Positions 51,273 to 59,330 of a DNA stretch of 59,580 nucleotides are shown here, piece after piece. Position numbers and translations under genes: made by a program. Within the stretch, counting starts at the first letter, position 1. Each line of letters starts with the position of its first letter. A model generated the notes under the pieces. It ran no database searches. It was given only the letters and a program-made list of their open reading frames with translations, and was not told where the DNA came from. Source of the DNA: Physcocola sp002396385 (GTDB taxonomy: Bacteria > Bacteroidota > Bacteroidia > Bacteroidales > Paludibacteraceae); assembly GCA_946535435.1 (NCBI GenBank), contig CAMNDM010000019.1, positions 1 through 59,580 of the forward strand. Reading direction: 5' to 3'.

Positions 51273-54083
51273 TTACTGGGGCAGCATTACCACCTTTATC
51301 TCGTTCCCTTGTTTTACCAAATCGGCCAGGGTTTTTCTTATCTTTTCCGCTGTCAGGTGGGCCACTGTTTCTTCAAAACCGTTCTCTTCGTCTAATCCGT
51401 CTTTCAGGTAGGTGGCGACTATGTTTTGCCAGTAACGGTTCTCGCGTATGCTTTCCTTGTGGTTTTTCTGCATAATCTCTTTGGTCTTTTGCAGGTCTTC
51501 TTCTTTTACACCGTTTGCCACTATGCTGTCAATCTCTGAATTGATTATTGGAAGCAGCTTGTCTTCTACTGCGGGGTCGGTGTCGAAACTCATCTGAAGG
51601 GTTGCCAGGTTTTCCGGCCTGTTGCTTATGCCTGCTCTCACGCCTACACCGTAGGTGCCTCCTTCTGTCTCGCGCATCGACTCCAGATAGCGTGTGTAGA
51701 GTATGTTCTTTATAGCCTGCATAATGATTTTGTTTTCCAGTGTGGGTTCCATGTGGCCGGTCAGGTAGATGAAGTTGCTCACCTTCTTGGTCTGCAGTTC
51801 TTTCTGGAAACGGTTGTCGACCTTCCCTTTCGGTACGCGTACTCCGTGGTCTATCCATTTCAATCTGCCTTTTTGTGCTTTAAGTCCGCCAAAGTAGGCG
51901 AGTATGTTCTGTTTCTCTTTCTCTTTGTCGATGTTGCCTGTCAGCACCACGGTAAAGTCTGCAGGGTTGTTGAAGCACTTCTTGAAGAAGGTCAGTGCGT
52001 CGCCTTGCCTTACTTTGTTCAGTTGTGTGGTGTCGAAGGTGGCGCAGCGGGCGTGGTGGTTGCCTACTACTGCATTTACACTGTCGCCGAAGGCCGATGC
52101 AGGGTCTTTCGTGCGGTTCACCAGGGCAGTGCGGTATTGGTTTATTATCGAGGCGTAGCCGTCGTTGTCGGCCCTTACCCCGGTAAAGTGCAGATAGGCC
52201 AGTTGCAGCAGGGTCTCGAAGTCCTTTACCGAAGAACTGCCTGCTAAACTGTGTTCATAAGTCGAGATGCGCGGACTTATGCCTACCATCTTACCAGCAA
52301 GCGCCTTCCGAAGGGCTATCGCATTGAATTTGCCCAATCCGTTGTTTTCCACTATGTCGTCGCTGATTTGCGCCGACGGCAGTTTGCCCAAGTCGCTTTC
52401 AAGCGAGGCTCCGCCTTCGCTGAAGGCGTATAGCAGTATCTCGTCGTCTTTGAAGTCGGTTGGTTTGAATACGATGCGCATACCGTTGCCCAGTGTCCAC
52501 ATCTCGTAACCGAGTTTCTCGTTCTTGGTCGTGGACTTTATTTTACCGGCTTTCGGCTTTTTGTCGACAAGCGGCTCGTTGGTCACTTTGTCTACATAGG
52601 TGTTGACCTGCAGATTGGTCATTCCTTTCAGTTGGGTTAGGACTCCGGCTTCGGTGAAGATGCTCTTCAGAGCGTCGTGTCCCATTATCTCTACGGTGAT
52701 GTTCTCTTCTCCGAAGAAGTATTTTTGCAGCATGCCGTTGACCTCTGTCAGACCAATGCCGGGCAGTATTTCCTGTATCTTCGCATATTCCCATTCAATG
52801 CCGGGTACGGGCTCGAAGTCGAGGAAGTTGCGCTTGTATTCGTTTACATAAGCCTTGTTGCTTTGGTTCTCCCGCTCGTTGAATGCCTTCTCCATGGCGC
52901 TGAGCGTTTCGGCTTTGGCACGGTCAAGTTCGCTTTGGGTAAATCCGTAGCGGCGTACACGTTCGGCTTCCAGTAGCAGACGGTCGAAGGCTGCTTTCTC
53001 TTTCCCCTCGGTGGCTATGGCGTATAGGCTGAAGGCGTCGCGGGTCCGGACCAGCTCACCATAGTTGGCGGCTGCTTGCGACCATGGCGAGTTGGCTTCC
53101 TGGCACACTTCGCTCATGCGCTCGCCCAGCATGTGTTCTACCAGATTGCTTAGCGTTGAGTACAGGTAGCCCCATTCGCTTGCTTTCACTGCGTCGGGTA
53201 GCGGACGGTGGCGGTATTCCAGGTCCAGTATGGTTTGTTTGGCTTCCGGGTCGGTCAGTATGGCCACAATGGGCTCTTTGTTGTCTTCTATCTCGTAGTA
53301 GGGGCGTTTGGCCGGATTTATCCGCTTGGGTATGTCGCCAAACAGTCGCTTGACCTGCTGTTCGACGGAGTCGGCGTTTATGTCGCCCACAATGGCGATG
53401 GCCTGCAAGTCCGGACGGTACCATTTCTTGTAGTAGGCGCGCAGTGTGTCGTAGGGAAAGTTGTTGATGATGGCGGTGTCGCCTATCACGTTGCGCTTCG
53501 CGTATTGCGAATTCTTGAAGAGGATGGGGAGCGAGGCGGTCCACATACGGCGGTTGGCCTTGTTGCGGGTGCGCCACTCTTCGCGTATAACACCGCGCTC
53601 TTTGTCTATCTCGCTGTCTTCAAGCGATAGGAAGCACGACCAGTCGTGCAGCACCAGCAGGGCTGTGTCTATTATCCCTTGGCGGTAGGTGGGGACTGCG
53701 TCGAGGTTGTAGACGGTCTCGTCTAACGAGGTATAGGCGTTGATGTTCGAGCCAAATTTCACTCCTACGCTCTCCATATATTCGATGATGGTCTTGCCGG
53801 GCAGGTTCTTGGTCCCCTGAAATGCCATGTGCTCTAAGAAGTGTGCCAGACCGTTCTGGCTGTCTTCTTCCAGTATTGCGCCTACGTCCTGTATAATGTA
53901 GAAGTGGGCTCGCTCTTTCTCTTTCCCGTTGTGGCGTATGTAGTAGGTCATGCCGTTGGGCAGCACTCCGTAGTGGAGTTGTGGGTCCATGGCGATTGGC
54001 TTCATCTGAAACTTGGGCTGTGGTTGTGCGACTGCGCACAATCCGGCTCCTGCTATAAGTAGTGTTGTCAGTATTTTTCTCAT
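51273..54083 (-). CDS. M16 family zinc metalloprotease (pitrilysin-like)
   Basis: 936 aa from ATG 54083 (MRKILTTLLIAGAGLCAVAQP signal peptide). The zinc motif HFLEH is in NGLAHFLEHMAFQGT (about 70-84) with the downstream Glu in DKERGVIREEWR. Four homologous halves/quarters as in pitrilysin: a second, inactive M16 unit follows about 480-920 (WTLGNGMRIVFKPTDFKDDE onward). Periplasmic, probably peptide turnover; long members of this group are conserved in Bacteroidetes. Monocistronic with own -7 box. Confidence 0.92.
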   Translation of the reverse strand: MRKILTTLLIAGAGLCAVAQPQPKFQMKPIAMDPQLHYGVLPNGMTYYIRHNGKEKERAHFYIIQDVGAILEEDSQNGLAHFLEHMAFQGTKNLPGKTIIEYMESVGVKFGSNINAYTSLDETVYNLDAVPTYRQGIIDTALLVLHDWSCFLSLEDSEIDKERGVIREEWRTRNKANRRMWTASLPILFKNSQYAKRNVIGDTAIINNFPYDTLRAYYKKWYRPDLQAIAIVGDINADSVEQQVKRLFGDIPKRINPAKRPYYEIEDNKEPIVAILTDPEAKQTILDLEYRHRPLPDAVKASEWGYLYSTLSNLVEHMLGERMSEVCQEANSPWSQAAANYGELVRTRDAFSLYAIATEGKEKAAFDRLLLEAERVRRYGFTQSELDRAKAETLSAMEKAFNERENQSNKAYVNEYKRNFLDFEPVPGIEWEYAKIQEILPGIGLTEVNGMLQKYFFGEENITVEIMGHDALKSIFTEAGVLTQLKGMTNLQVNTYVDKVTNEPLVDKKPKAGKIKSTTKNEKLGYEMWTLGNGMRIVFKPTDFKDDEILLYAFSEGGASLESDLGKLPSAQISDDIVENNGLGKFNAIALRKALAGKMVGISPRISTYEHSLAGSSSVKDFETLLQLAYLHFTGVRADNDGYASIINQYRTALVNRTKDPASAFGDSVNAVVGNHHARCATFDTTQLNKVRQGDALTFFKKCFNNPADFTVVLTGNIDKEKEKQNILAYFGGLKAQKGRLKWIDHGVRVPKGKVDNRFQKELQTKKVSNFIYLTGHMEPTLENKIIMQAIKNILYTRYLESMRETEGGTYGVGVRAGISNRPENLATLQMSFDTDPAVEDKLLPIINSEIDSIVANGVKEEDLQKTKEIMQKNHKESIRENRYWQNIVATYLKDGLDEENGFEETVAHLTAEKIRKTLADLVKQGNEIKVVMLPQ

Positions 54084-54124
54084 GATGTGTTTTGTCCGTA
54101 TAATTAAGCTGAACAAGATTCTCT

Positions 54125-54132
54125 CACAAATA
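54125..54132 (-). promoter_or_regulatory. Predicted -7 box of the M16 protease gene
   Basis: Minus strand reads TATATTTG (perfect TAnnTTTG), 41 nt before the ATG at 54083. Confidence 0.55.
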
Positions 54133-54283
54133 TAACGTTTTCTCCCGCCTCTCCGTATGTCTTCCTCCCCCTTTTTTGTAATGTTCTGAATGTGTGTCGC
54201 TGTTCCTTTTTGTAATTGGCTGGTGTTATAGGGGAGCGTATATTGGTCGGTTGCCCATCGGTTGGTTTCGTTGCCCTGAAAAC

Positions 54284-54312
54284 AAAAAAGACTGCCAAAA
54301 CTGGCAGTCTTT
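54284..54312 (-). terminator. Terminator of rplU-rpmA (minus strand)
   Basis: AAAGACTGCCA (54287-54297) and TGGCAGTCTTT (54302-54312) form an 11-bp stem with a 4-nt loop. On the minus strand the stem is followed by a T-run. Confidence 0.9.
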
Positions 54313-54334
54313 GTTCCGTTATCGGGCTTGTAAC

Positions 54335-54604
54335 TTACTCTGCTGATGTAGCAGCAGGTACCACGTTAACGTATGACTTGTTGTCTTTCTTTCTCTTGAA
54401 TTCAACAACACCGTCAACAAGGGCATACAAAGTATGATCTTTGCCGATGCCTACGTTTACGCCTGGATTGTGTACAGTACCGCGCTGGCGAACCAGAATG
54501 TTGCCGGCTTTTGCGAACTGACCACCGAAAAGTTTCAAACCAAGTCTCTTGCTGGCCGATTCGCGGCCGTTCTTAGAGCTACCTACACCTTTTTTATGTG
54601 CCAT
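54335..54604 (-). CDS. rpmA: 50S ribosomal protein L27
   Basis: 89 aa. MAHKKGVGSSKNGRESASKR at the N-terminus and GGQFAKAGNILVRQRGT are the L27 signature. The N-terminus begins directly with AHKKG after Met, so there is no processed leader of the Firmicutes type. Twenty nt downstream of rplU; terminator follows. Confidence 0.98.
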   Translation of the reverse strand: MAHKKGVGSSKNGRESASKRLGLKLFGGQFAKAGNILVRQRGTVHNPGVNVGIGKDHTLYALVDGVVEFKRKKDNKSYVNVVPAATSAE

Positions 54605-54624
54605 TTCTATTTTCCTCCTATAAT

Positions 54625-54960
54625 TTAAGCAACAACGTCGTTAATTTGGATTTCAGTGAAGTACTGACGGTGGCCGTTCAACTTGCGAAGGCCTTTTCTT
54701 CTCTTCTTGTGGAATACAAGAACTTTGTCGCCCTTAACGTGTGAAAGCACTTTTGCGCTCACTTTTGCACCGCTTACGGTAGGAGTTCCTACGGTAATGG
54801 TACCGTTGTTGTCGATTAACAAAACTTTTTCGAACTCGATGTCAGAGTTCAACTTTGCATCTTCTTCTGCGTTGTTTGCGTCGTGAAGGCGCTGAACGAA
54901 CAATTTCTGGCCCTTTTCTACCTTGAACTGCTGGCCAGCAATTTCTACAATAGCGTACAT
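54625..54960 (-). CDS. rplU: 50S ribosomal protein L21
   Basis: 111 aa. MYAIVEIAGQQFKVEKGQKL and the C-terminal FHKKRRKGLRKLNGHRQYFT are typical of L21, which contacts 23S rRNA and L20. First gene of rplU-rpmA. Promoter lies in the 284-nt upstream spacer. Confidence 0.98.
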   Translation of the reverse strand: MYAIVEIAGQQFKVEKGQKLFVQRLHDANNAEEDAKLNSDIEFEKVLLIDNNGTITVGTPTVSGAKVSAKVLSHVKGDKVLVFHKKRRKGLRKLNGHRQYFTEIQINDVVA

Positions 54961-55043
54961 TTTTTATAAAATACTATTATGTTTTTTCCGGTGGCGGCAT
55001 ACGTTTTGTCTGCTCTTTTTCGGCCACGATAGGAAATCGGTTG

Positions 55044-55070
55044 CAAAATTAGGGCTTTTATCCCTAATTT
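55044..55070 (-). promoter_or_regulatory. rplU-rpmA promoter overlapped by a 9-bp inverted repeat
   Basis: Minus strand 55044-55051 reads TAATTTTG (perfect TAnnTTTG). It lies within AAATTAGGG-CTTTTAT-CCCTAATTT (55046-55070), a perfect 9-bp inverted repeat with a 7-nt centre that covers the -7 to about -32 region, so it looks like an operator. The rest of 54961-55244 shows no gene. Confidence 0.5.
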
Positions 55071-55244
55071 CCAAATTGTTCCTGTCTATTTCTAATACTT
55101 TTGCTCCAATATCCCGCTCTCTACGCCTTTCTTTGCCTTGTCCTGCCTTTTTTGGCGCTTTGGTGTGTATGGTTGCGCTGGCAACTCCTTTGTCCGGCTT
55201 CTATCGTCATAGACTGCTGGCGCAGGTGTTTCTGTACCGGAGGC

Positions 55245-56552
55245 CTAGTTTACCCTTGTTATTCTGGCGCCTAGTGCGTTCAGTCGCTCGTCTATGCGCT
55301 CGTATCCGCGGTCTATCTGTTGTATGTTGCTGATGGTGCTGGTGCCGTTGGCGCTCATTGCCGCAATCAGCAGGGCAATGCCGGCGCGGATGTCGGGCGA
55401 GCTCATCTTTGCTGCGCGTAGCGCGTTCTGGCGGGCAAGACCTATTACCGTGGCACGGTGTGGGTCGCAAAGTATGATTTGTGCGCCCATGTCTATCAGT
55501 TTGTCAACAAAGAACAGACGACTCTCAAACATCTTTTGGTGTATCAGCACGCTGCCCTGTGCCTGGGTGGCAACTACCAGGAACACGCTCAAAAGGTCGG
55601 GCGTGAGGCCTGGCCATGGCGCGTCGGCAAAGTTCATGATAGAACCGTCAATGAAGGTGTCTATCGTATAGATGTGCTGCTCGGGTATGTAGATGTCGTC
55701 GCCACGCCGTTCCAGACTGATACCGAGTTTGCGGAAACTGTCGGGTATCAGGCCCAATTCGTCGTAGGCCACGTTCTTTATTGTAATCTCGCTTTCTGTC
55801 ATGGCTGCCATGCCGATGAACGAGCCTATCTCAATCATGTCTGGCAGTATGCGGTGGGTGGCGCCGTGCAGCTCTCCCACACCTTCTATTGTCAACAGGT
55901 TCGAACCTACTCCCTTAATGTTCGCCCCCATTAGGTTCAGCATACGGCAGAGTTGCTGGATGTAGGGTTCGCAGGCGGCGTTGTAGATGGTGGTGGTGCC
56001 TTTGGCGGTCACGGCGGTCATTATAATATTGGCGGTACCGGTTACCGACGCCTCGTCGAGCAGCATGTAGCAGCCTTTCAACTCTTTTGCTGTGACGTTG
56101 AACAACTGGTTCTCGTTGTCGTAGGCGAAAGTCGCCCCCAGTTTCTGTATGCCGGTGAAGTGAGTGTCAAGTCGGCGGCGTCCTATCTTGTCGCCTCCGG
56201 GTTTGGGTATAATGGCATAGCCCAGGCGCGCCAGTAGCGGACCTACCAGCAGCACCGAACCGCGCAATGCGGTACAGCGCTCTTTGAAGTCTTCGCTGTG
56301 AAGGTAGTCTTCGTTGATGTGTTCGGCCTTGAAGGTGTAGGTGTTGTTCCCTTCCTTGCGGACGTAGATGCCCATATCCATCATCAGCTGTATCAGGTTG
56401 TTCACATCCAGTATGTTGGGCACGTTGCTGATGGTGACTGCCTCTTTCGACAATACGGTGGCGCATATAACCTCCAACGCTTCGTTCTTCGCTCCCTGTG
56501 GCGTTATCTCGCCATGCAGCTGGTGACCGCCTTCTATTACAAACTTTGCCAT
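55245..56552 (-). CDS. murA: MurA, UDP-GlcNAc 1-carboxyvinyltransferase, with Asp in place of the active-site Cys
   Basis: First committed step of peptidoglycan synthesis. 435 aa EPSP-synthase-fold enzyme: GEITPQGAKNEALEVICATV with the conserved Lys-Asn, GPLLARLGYAIIPKPGGDKI and RRRLDTHFTGIQKLGA. In most bacteria the motif reads P-G-G-C (Cys115 in E. coli); here it reads PGGD. The Asp variant is known from Mycobacterium, Chlamydia and Borrelia and is not alkylated by fosfomycin. A -7 box TATCTTTG lies at 56584-56591. Confidence 0.95.
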   Translation of the reverse strand: MAKFVIEGGHQLHGEITPQGAKNEALEVICATVLSKEAVTISNVPNILDVNNLIQLMMDMGIYVRKEGNNTYTFKAEHINEDYLHSEDFKERCTALRGSVLLVGPLLARLGYAIIPKPGGDKIGRRRLDTHFTGIQKLGATFAYDNENQLFNVTAKELKGCYMLLDEASVTGTANIIMTAVTAKGTTTIYNAACEPYIQQLCRMLNLMGANIKGVGSNLLTIEGVGELHGATHRILPDMIEIGSFIGMAAMTESEITIKNVAYDELGLIPDSFRKLGISLERRGDDIYIPEQHIYTIDTFIDGSIMNFADAPWPGLTPDLLSVFLVVATQAQGSVLIHQKMFESRLFFVDKLIDMGAQIILCDPHRATVIGLARQNALRAAKMSSPDIRAGIALLIAAMSANGTSTISNIQQIDRGYERIDERLNALGARITRVN

Positions 56553-56583
56553 TATCTCCTTTTGTTATTGTCTTTTCATTAGA

Positions 56584-56591
56584 CAAAGATA
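56584..56591 (-). promoter_or_regulatory. Predicted -7 box of murA
   Basis: Minus strand reads TATCTTTG (perfect TAnnTTTG), 31 nt before the murA ATG. Confidence 0.55.
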
Positions 56592-56723
56592 GTCTTTTCT
56601 GTCGTTTTTAGCCAATTTTGTCCTTCTTTGTTTTTGACCGCGTTTTTTCGTACATTTGTTGCTGTTTGATGGTATTTGGTGGAACTTTGCCGCTTCTTTT
56701 AGCGCAAGTTGCTTTTTTTGTAA

Positions 56724-56731
56724 TATATTTG
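56724..56731 (+). promoter_or_regulatory. Predicted -7 box of the surface-protein pair
   Basis: TATATTTG matches TAnnTTTG, 24 nt before the ATG at 56756. Confidence 0.55.
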
Positions 56732-56755
56732 TAGGGTGAATTTAATTAAAATACT

Positions 56756-57244
56756 ATGATACACAGTTGTTTTCGAAAGGCTTTGGTAGCCCTTCTTCTT
56801 GTGGGGGCGACCAATGTTGCCAATGCTCAATCGAACGTCAACGTCTTCTTGAAAACAGGAGGGGTCGAGACGGTGAAGGTTGAGAATAGTGGCCTTATTT
56901 TCTTTGAAGGTAATGTGATGAAGATTCTGACCGATAATGTGTCTGCTGCGCCTGTCGCTTTTGCGCTGCCTGCCATTCAGAAGGTCACTTTCCAAGATGC
57001 CTCTTACGCCCCTCGCATTATCGGCGATGGCGAAGCCGTGCTTTATCCGACTGTTGCTGAAAACGAGGTGTTTATTGCTAATGCACCGGCCTCTTTGAAG
57101 CAAGTTCAGATTTTCGATGTAACGGGCAAGGTGGTCCTTTCCGCTCCATTCCGGGCTGGTCAGCCTGTTGCGGTGGGTAGCCTCTCTGCCGGCATCTACG
57201 TCCTGAAGGCTGATGCTTTAACCTTTAAATTCCAGAAGAAGTGA
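56756..57244 (+). CDS. Small secreted protein with T9SS sorting tail
   Basis: 162 aa. Signal peptide ends near NVANAQ. Residues about 25-80 (VNVFLKTGGVETVKVENSGLIFF) form the small beta domain common in Bacteroidetes exoproteins (x-V-D-S-I-x-F type). The last about 65 residues (LYPTVAENEVFIANAP, VQIFDVTGKVVLSA, LSAGIYVLKADALTFKFQKK) are a clear type A PorSS tail: G-K-V-V and L-S-A-G-I-Y-V-L. The stop overlaps the next ATG (TGATG), so the two are made together. Confidence 0.75.
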   Translation: MIHSCFRKALVALLLVGATNVANAQSNVNVFLKTGGVETVKVENSGLIFFEGNVMKILTDNVSAAPVAFALPAIQKVTFQDASYAPRIIGDGEAVLYPTVAENEVFIANAPASLKQVQIFDVTGKVVLSAPFRAGQPVAVGSLSAGIYVLKADALTFKFQKK

Positions 57245-58629
57245 TGAAAAAAGGTTTACTCCTGACTGCGGCCGTCGTTTCTGCCGCTTTGTCTTTCGCT
57301 GATTACAGGGCGGTCTTTTTCAAAAACAATACACCGCTCTCGCAAACGAAGGTGTCGAACATAAAGTCTATTACGGCTGCCGATAAAAAGTTGAACCAGA
57401 CCACCGACGACTCAAACAAGAGTTTCGACTTGGCAGGTGTCGACAGCCTGGTGTTTTATTCCGATACCGTATATGTTCACTTCTCCGACAACGGTGTGGC
57501 TGTTCGGAATCCACTTTCCGGGTTAGGACTTTTGGTGCAGGCGCAAGGTACTAACGTTACAGTTTATACCGATACTACTGTCTTCGATTTGAAGGATGTG
57601 GTCTTTGCGCTTTCCGGGACTGCTTCAAATGGCTCGTTCTATATGGAACAACAGAAGCGTACAACGCTGTTGCTCGACAACTTGGCGCTGCACAGCGACT
57701 CGAAGGCTGCTATCGCTATGTCGGGTAGCAAGGGCGTTTCTATGGTGCTGAAGGGCACAAATAGCATTTCAGACTCTAAGTACCATCAGGCCGCTGATGT
57801 TCCGAACGGCGATACCACGAATGCTGCCATCTACGTGAACGACAATCTCGACATTTCGGGCGATGGGTCGCTTACCGTGCAGGGTAGTCATAAACACGGT
57901 TTTTATGTGAAAGACGACCTTTCGTTCTCGGGTAACGCTGTTGTCTCCTCTTCTGCCGAAAAAGCGGCCTTCCGTGTGAAGGATAATTTCTCGCTTTCGG
58001 GTGGCAGCGTGGTGGCGCTGTCTGCCCTGGGCTCTGCTATCGATGTAAACGACTCGGTGTTTGTTAAAGGCGGTGCGTTAACCGCCAAGGTGGCTGCCGA
58101 TGACGAGAAAGCCGTTACTTGCGATGGTGGCTATTACCAGTCGGCTGGTTCTGTCGAGGTGGAAGTCGCTGCCGATGGCGCCAAGGGAATCAAGGCCGGG
58201 TCTTTGGAACTCGACGATTTGTCGGAAGTCCCTAGTGGTATTGTTATCTCTGGTGGTATTCTTAATGTAAAGATTGGTGCGGTTACCAAGTTTACCGACG
58301 ATTCTGGCGAGGAGTCTTCGCCTGCGGGTTTGAAGGCCGACGGTACCATCAAAATATCGGGCTCTGCACAGGTTACGGTGTCTGCTCCCGAAGGCTCTGC
58401 TGGTGTGAAGGGTGTTTCGGCCGATGGCGACATTACCGTTGGAGGCAACTCGAAGGTCAATGTTTCCGTCCTTTCCTCCACTGGTAAGGCGTGGTGTTAC
58501 AAGACAGATGGCGCCATTTATGTAAACAAGGCTTGCGTCACCACAGTCTGCAACGAGGATAATCCGAAATACGATTCCGACAAGGCCGGCCTATACAATT
58601 GTGCCGCCTTCAAGTATATCGATTACTAA
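57244..58629 (+). CDS. Secreted carbohydrate-binding beta-helix protein (Cthe_2159/DUF4353-like)
   Basis: 461 aa with a signal peptide (MKKGLLLTAAVVSAALSFA). The N-terminal part shares the VSNIKSI...DSLVFYSD motif with its neighbour. The rest is a right-handed parallel beta-helix of S-G-x-G-x-(V/L) rungs (SGDGSLTVQGSHKHGFYVKD, SFSGNAVVSSSA, ISGSAQVTVSAPEGS), as in the calcium-dependent polygalacturonate-binding Cthe_2159 family. No typical T9SS tail is seen; the C-terminus ends at NCAAFKYIDY. It could bind polysaccharide or be exported with its neighbour. ATG 57244; a GTG lies one codon earlier. Confidence 0.75.
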   Translation: MKKGLLLTAAVVSAALSFADYRAVFFKNNTPLSQTKVSNIKSITAADKKLNQTTDDSNKSFDLAGVDSLVFYSDTVYVHFSDNGVAVRNPLSGLGLLVQAQGTNVTVYTDTTVFDLKDVVFALSGTASNGSFYMEQQKRTTLLLDNLALHSDSKAAIAMSGSKGVSMVLKGTNSISDSKYHQAADVPNGDTTNAAIYVNDNLDISGDGSLTVQGSHKHGFYVKDDLSFSGNAVVSSSAEKAAFRVKDNFSLSGGSVVALSALGSAIDVNDSVFVKGGALTAKVAADDEKAVTCDGGYYQSAGSVEVEVAADGAKGIKAGSLELDDLSEVPSGIVISGGILNVKIGAVTKFTDDSGEESSPAGLKADGTIKISGSAQVTVSAPEGSAGVKGVSADGDITVGGNSKVNVSVLSSTGKAWCYKTDGAIYVNKACVTTVCNEDNPKYDSDKAGLYNCAAFKYIDY

Positions 58630-58664
58630 TTGCATATAACAAGGGGCTGTTGCTCCTGCAATAT

Positions 58665-58694
58665 AAAGGGCTGTGCGGAGCACAGCCCTTTTTT
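58665..58694 (+). terminator. Rho-independent terminator after the surface-protein pair
   Basis: AAAGGGCTGTGC and GCACAGCCCTTT form a 12-bp stem with a GGA loop followed by T residues to 58694. Confidence 0.92.
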
Positions 58695-58808
58695 CGTTTG
58701 GAAGTCCGTTATTTTTTTCCGAAGATAGATTCATGGTTTCCTTTTTATCTAATGGCCAGAAGGTACCATATTGCCTTGTTTGGTGGTAAATGCTAATAAT
58801 GGCGAATG

Positions 58809-58908
58809 CCGTCTGGAAGACGGTATCTTTATAACCGGGCACGGGGAAAGGAACTATCCTTTCCCCGTGCCCGGACTCCTCTGCGGCGTCTGTGCGTCTG
58901 GAAGACGC
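58809..58908. repeat. Three-hairpin cluster resembling a REP/BIME mosaic
   Basis: 58809-58823 is CCGTC-TGGAA-GACGG; 58894-58908 is GCGTC-TGGAA-GACGC, the same loop in the same orientation but a stem base swapped. Between them 58835-58851 and 58858-58874 make a perfect 17-bp stem (core GGGCACGGGG) with loop AACTAT. The outer units also share downstream TA...ATAAC...GGGG. No gene is encoded in 58695-58974. Compensated stem changes with a fixed loop suggest a mobile palindromic element rather than chance, but no other copies are in the window. Confidence 0.6.
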
Positions 58909-58974
58909 TACATAACAACCCGGGGTGGAAGAAGGTCAATTCATCTGTTTCCCAAAACTAACATAAGGTTAAAT

Positions 58975-59283
58975 ATGTGGGTATATGTAGTCATGCAATT
59001 CTCTAGAACCAAATTGGGGACGATGGAAAGGTCGAAATTTCAAAGGAAACTTAAAAACGATGGGTTTCGGACGATGAGTAACTGCTTGTTCGTCAAGTAT
59101 TACCAGGATTTAGACGATTCCATCAAACATAGGAAAAGGGTCGGGAAGATAATATACAGGAATTCTAAGATAAGTGTTATCTTTGTTGGTGATAAGCAAA
59201 ACGAATACTCGTACCACCACATGTCACGTGGAAAAAGTAACGAAATTCAGCTGAATCCATTAGAAAATATCGAATTTTTCTAA
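58975..59283 (+). CDS. cas2: Stand-alone diverged Cas2 (type II-C-like), catalytic Asp missing
   Basis: 102 aa starting MWVYVVMQF. In a hand comparison it follows the Bacteroidetes type II-C Cas2 pattern M-W-x-Y-V-x-(F/Y)-D-L-P, a FRK-(I/L)-...-DGF helix and SVY strand, a V-SV-I-F-V-x-DKQ strand and a terminal QLxLF-like EFF. Here DLP is replaced by QFS, so the metal-binding Asp of Cas2 is absent, as are other FRK-type details (FQRKLKNDGF). It lies 47 nt before the first repeat. No cas1 or cas9 is upstream in this window. Could be a functional integration subunit, since spacer integration does not need Cas2 nuclease activity, or a decaying remnant. Confidence 0.7.
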   Translation: MWVYVVMQFSRTKLGTMERSKFQRKLKNDGFRTMSNCLFVKYYQDLDDSIKHRKRVGKIIYRNSKISVIFVGDKQNEYSYHHMSRGKSNEIQLNPLENIEFF

Positions 59284-59330
59284 TGAAATGCCTTTGCATT
59301 TTGTTGATTCTGTGTTTTTTATACCTTATA

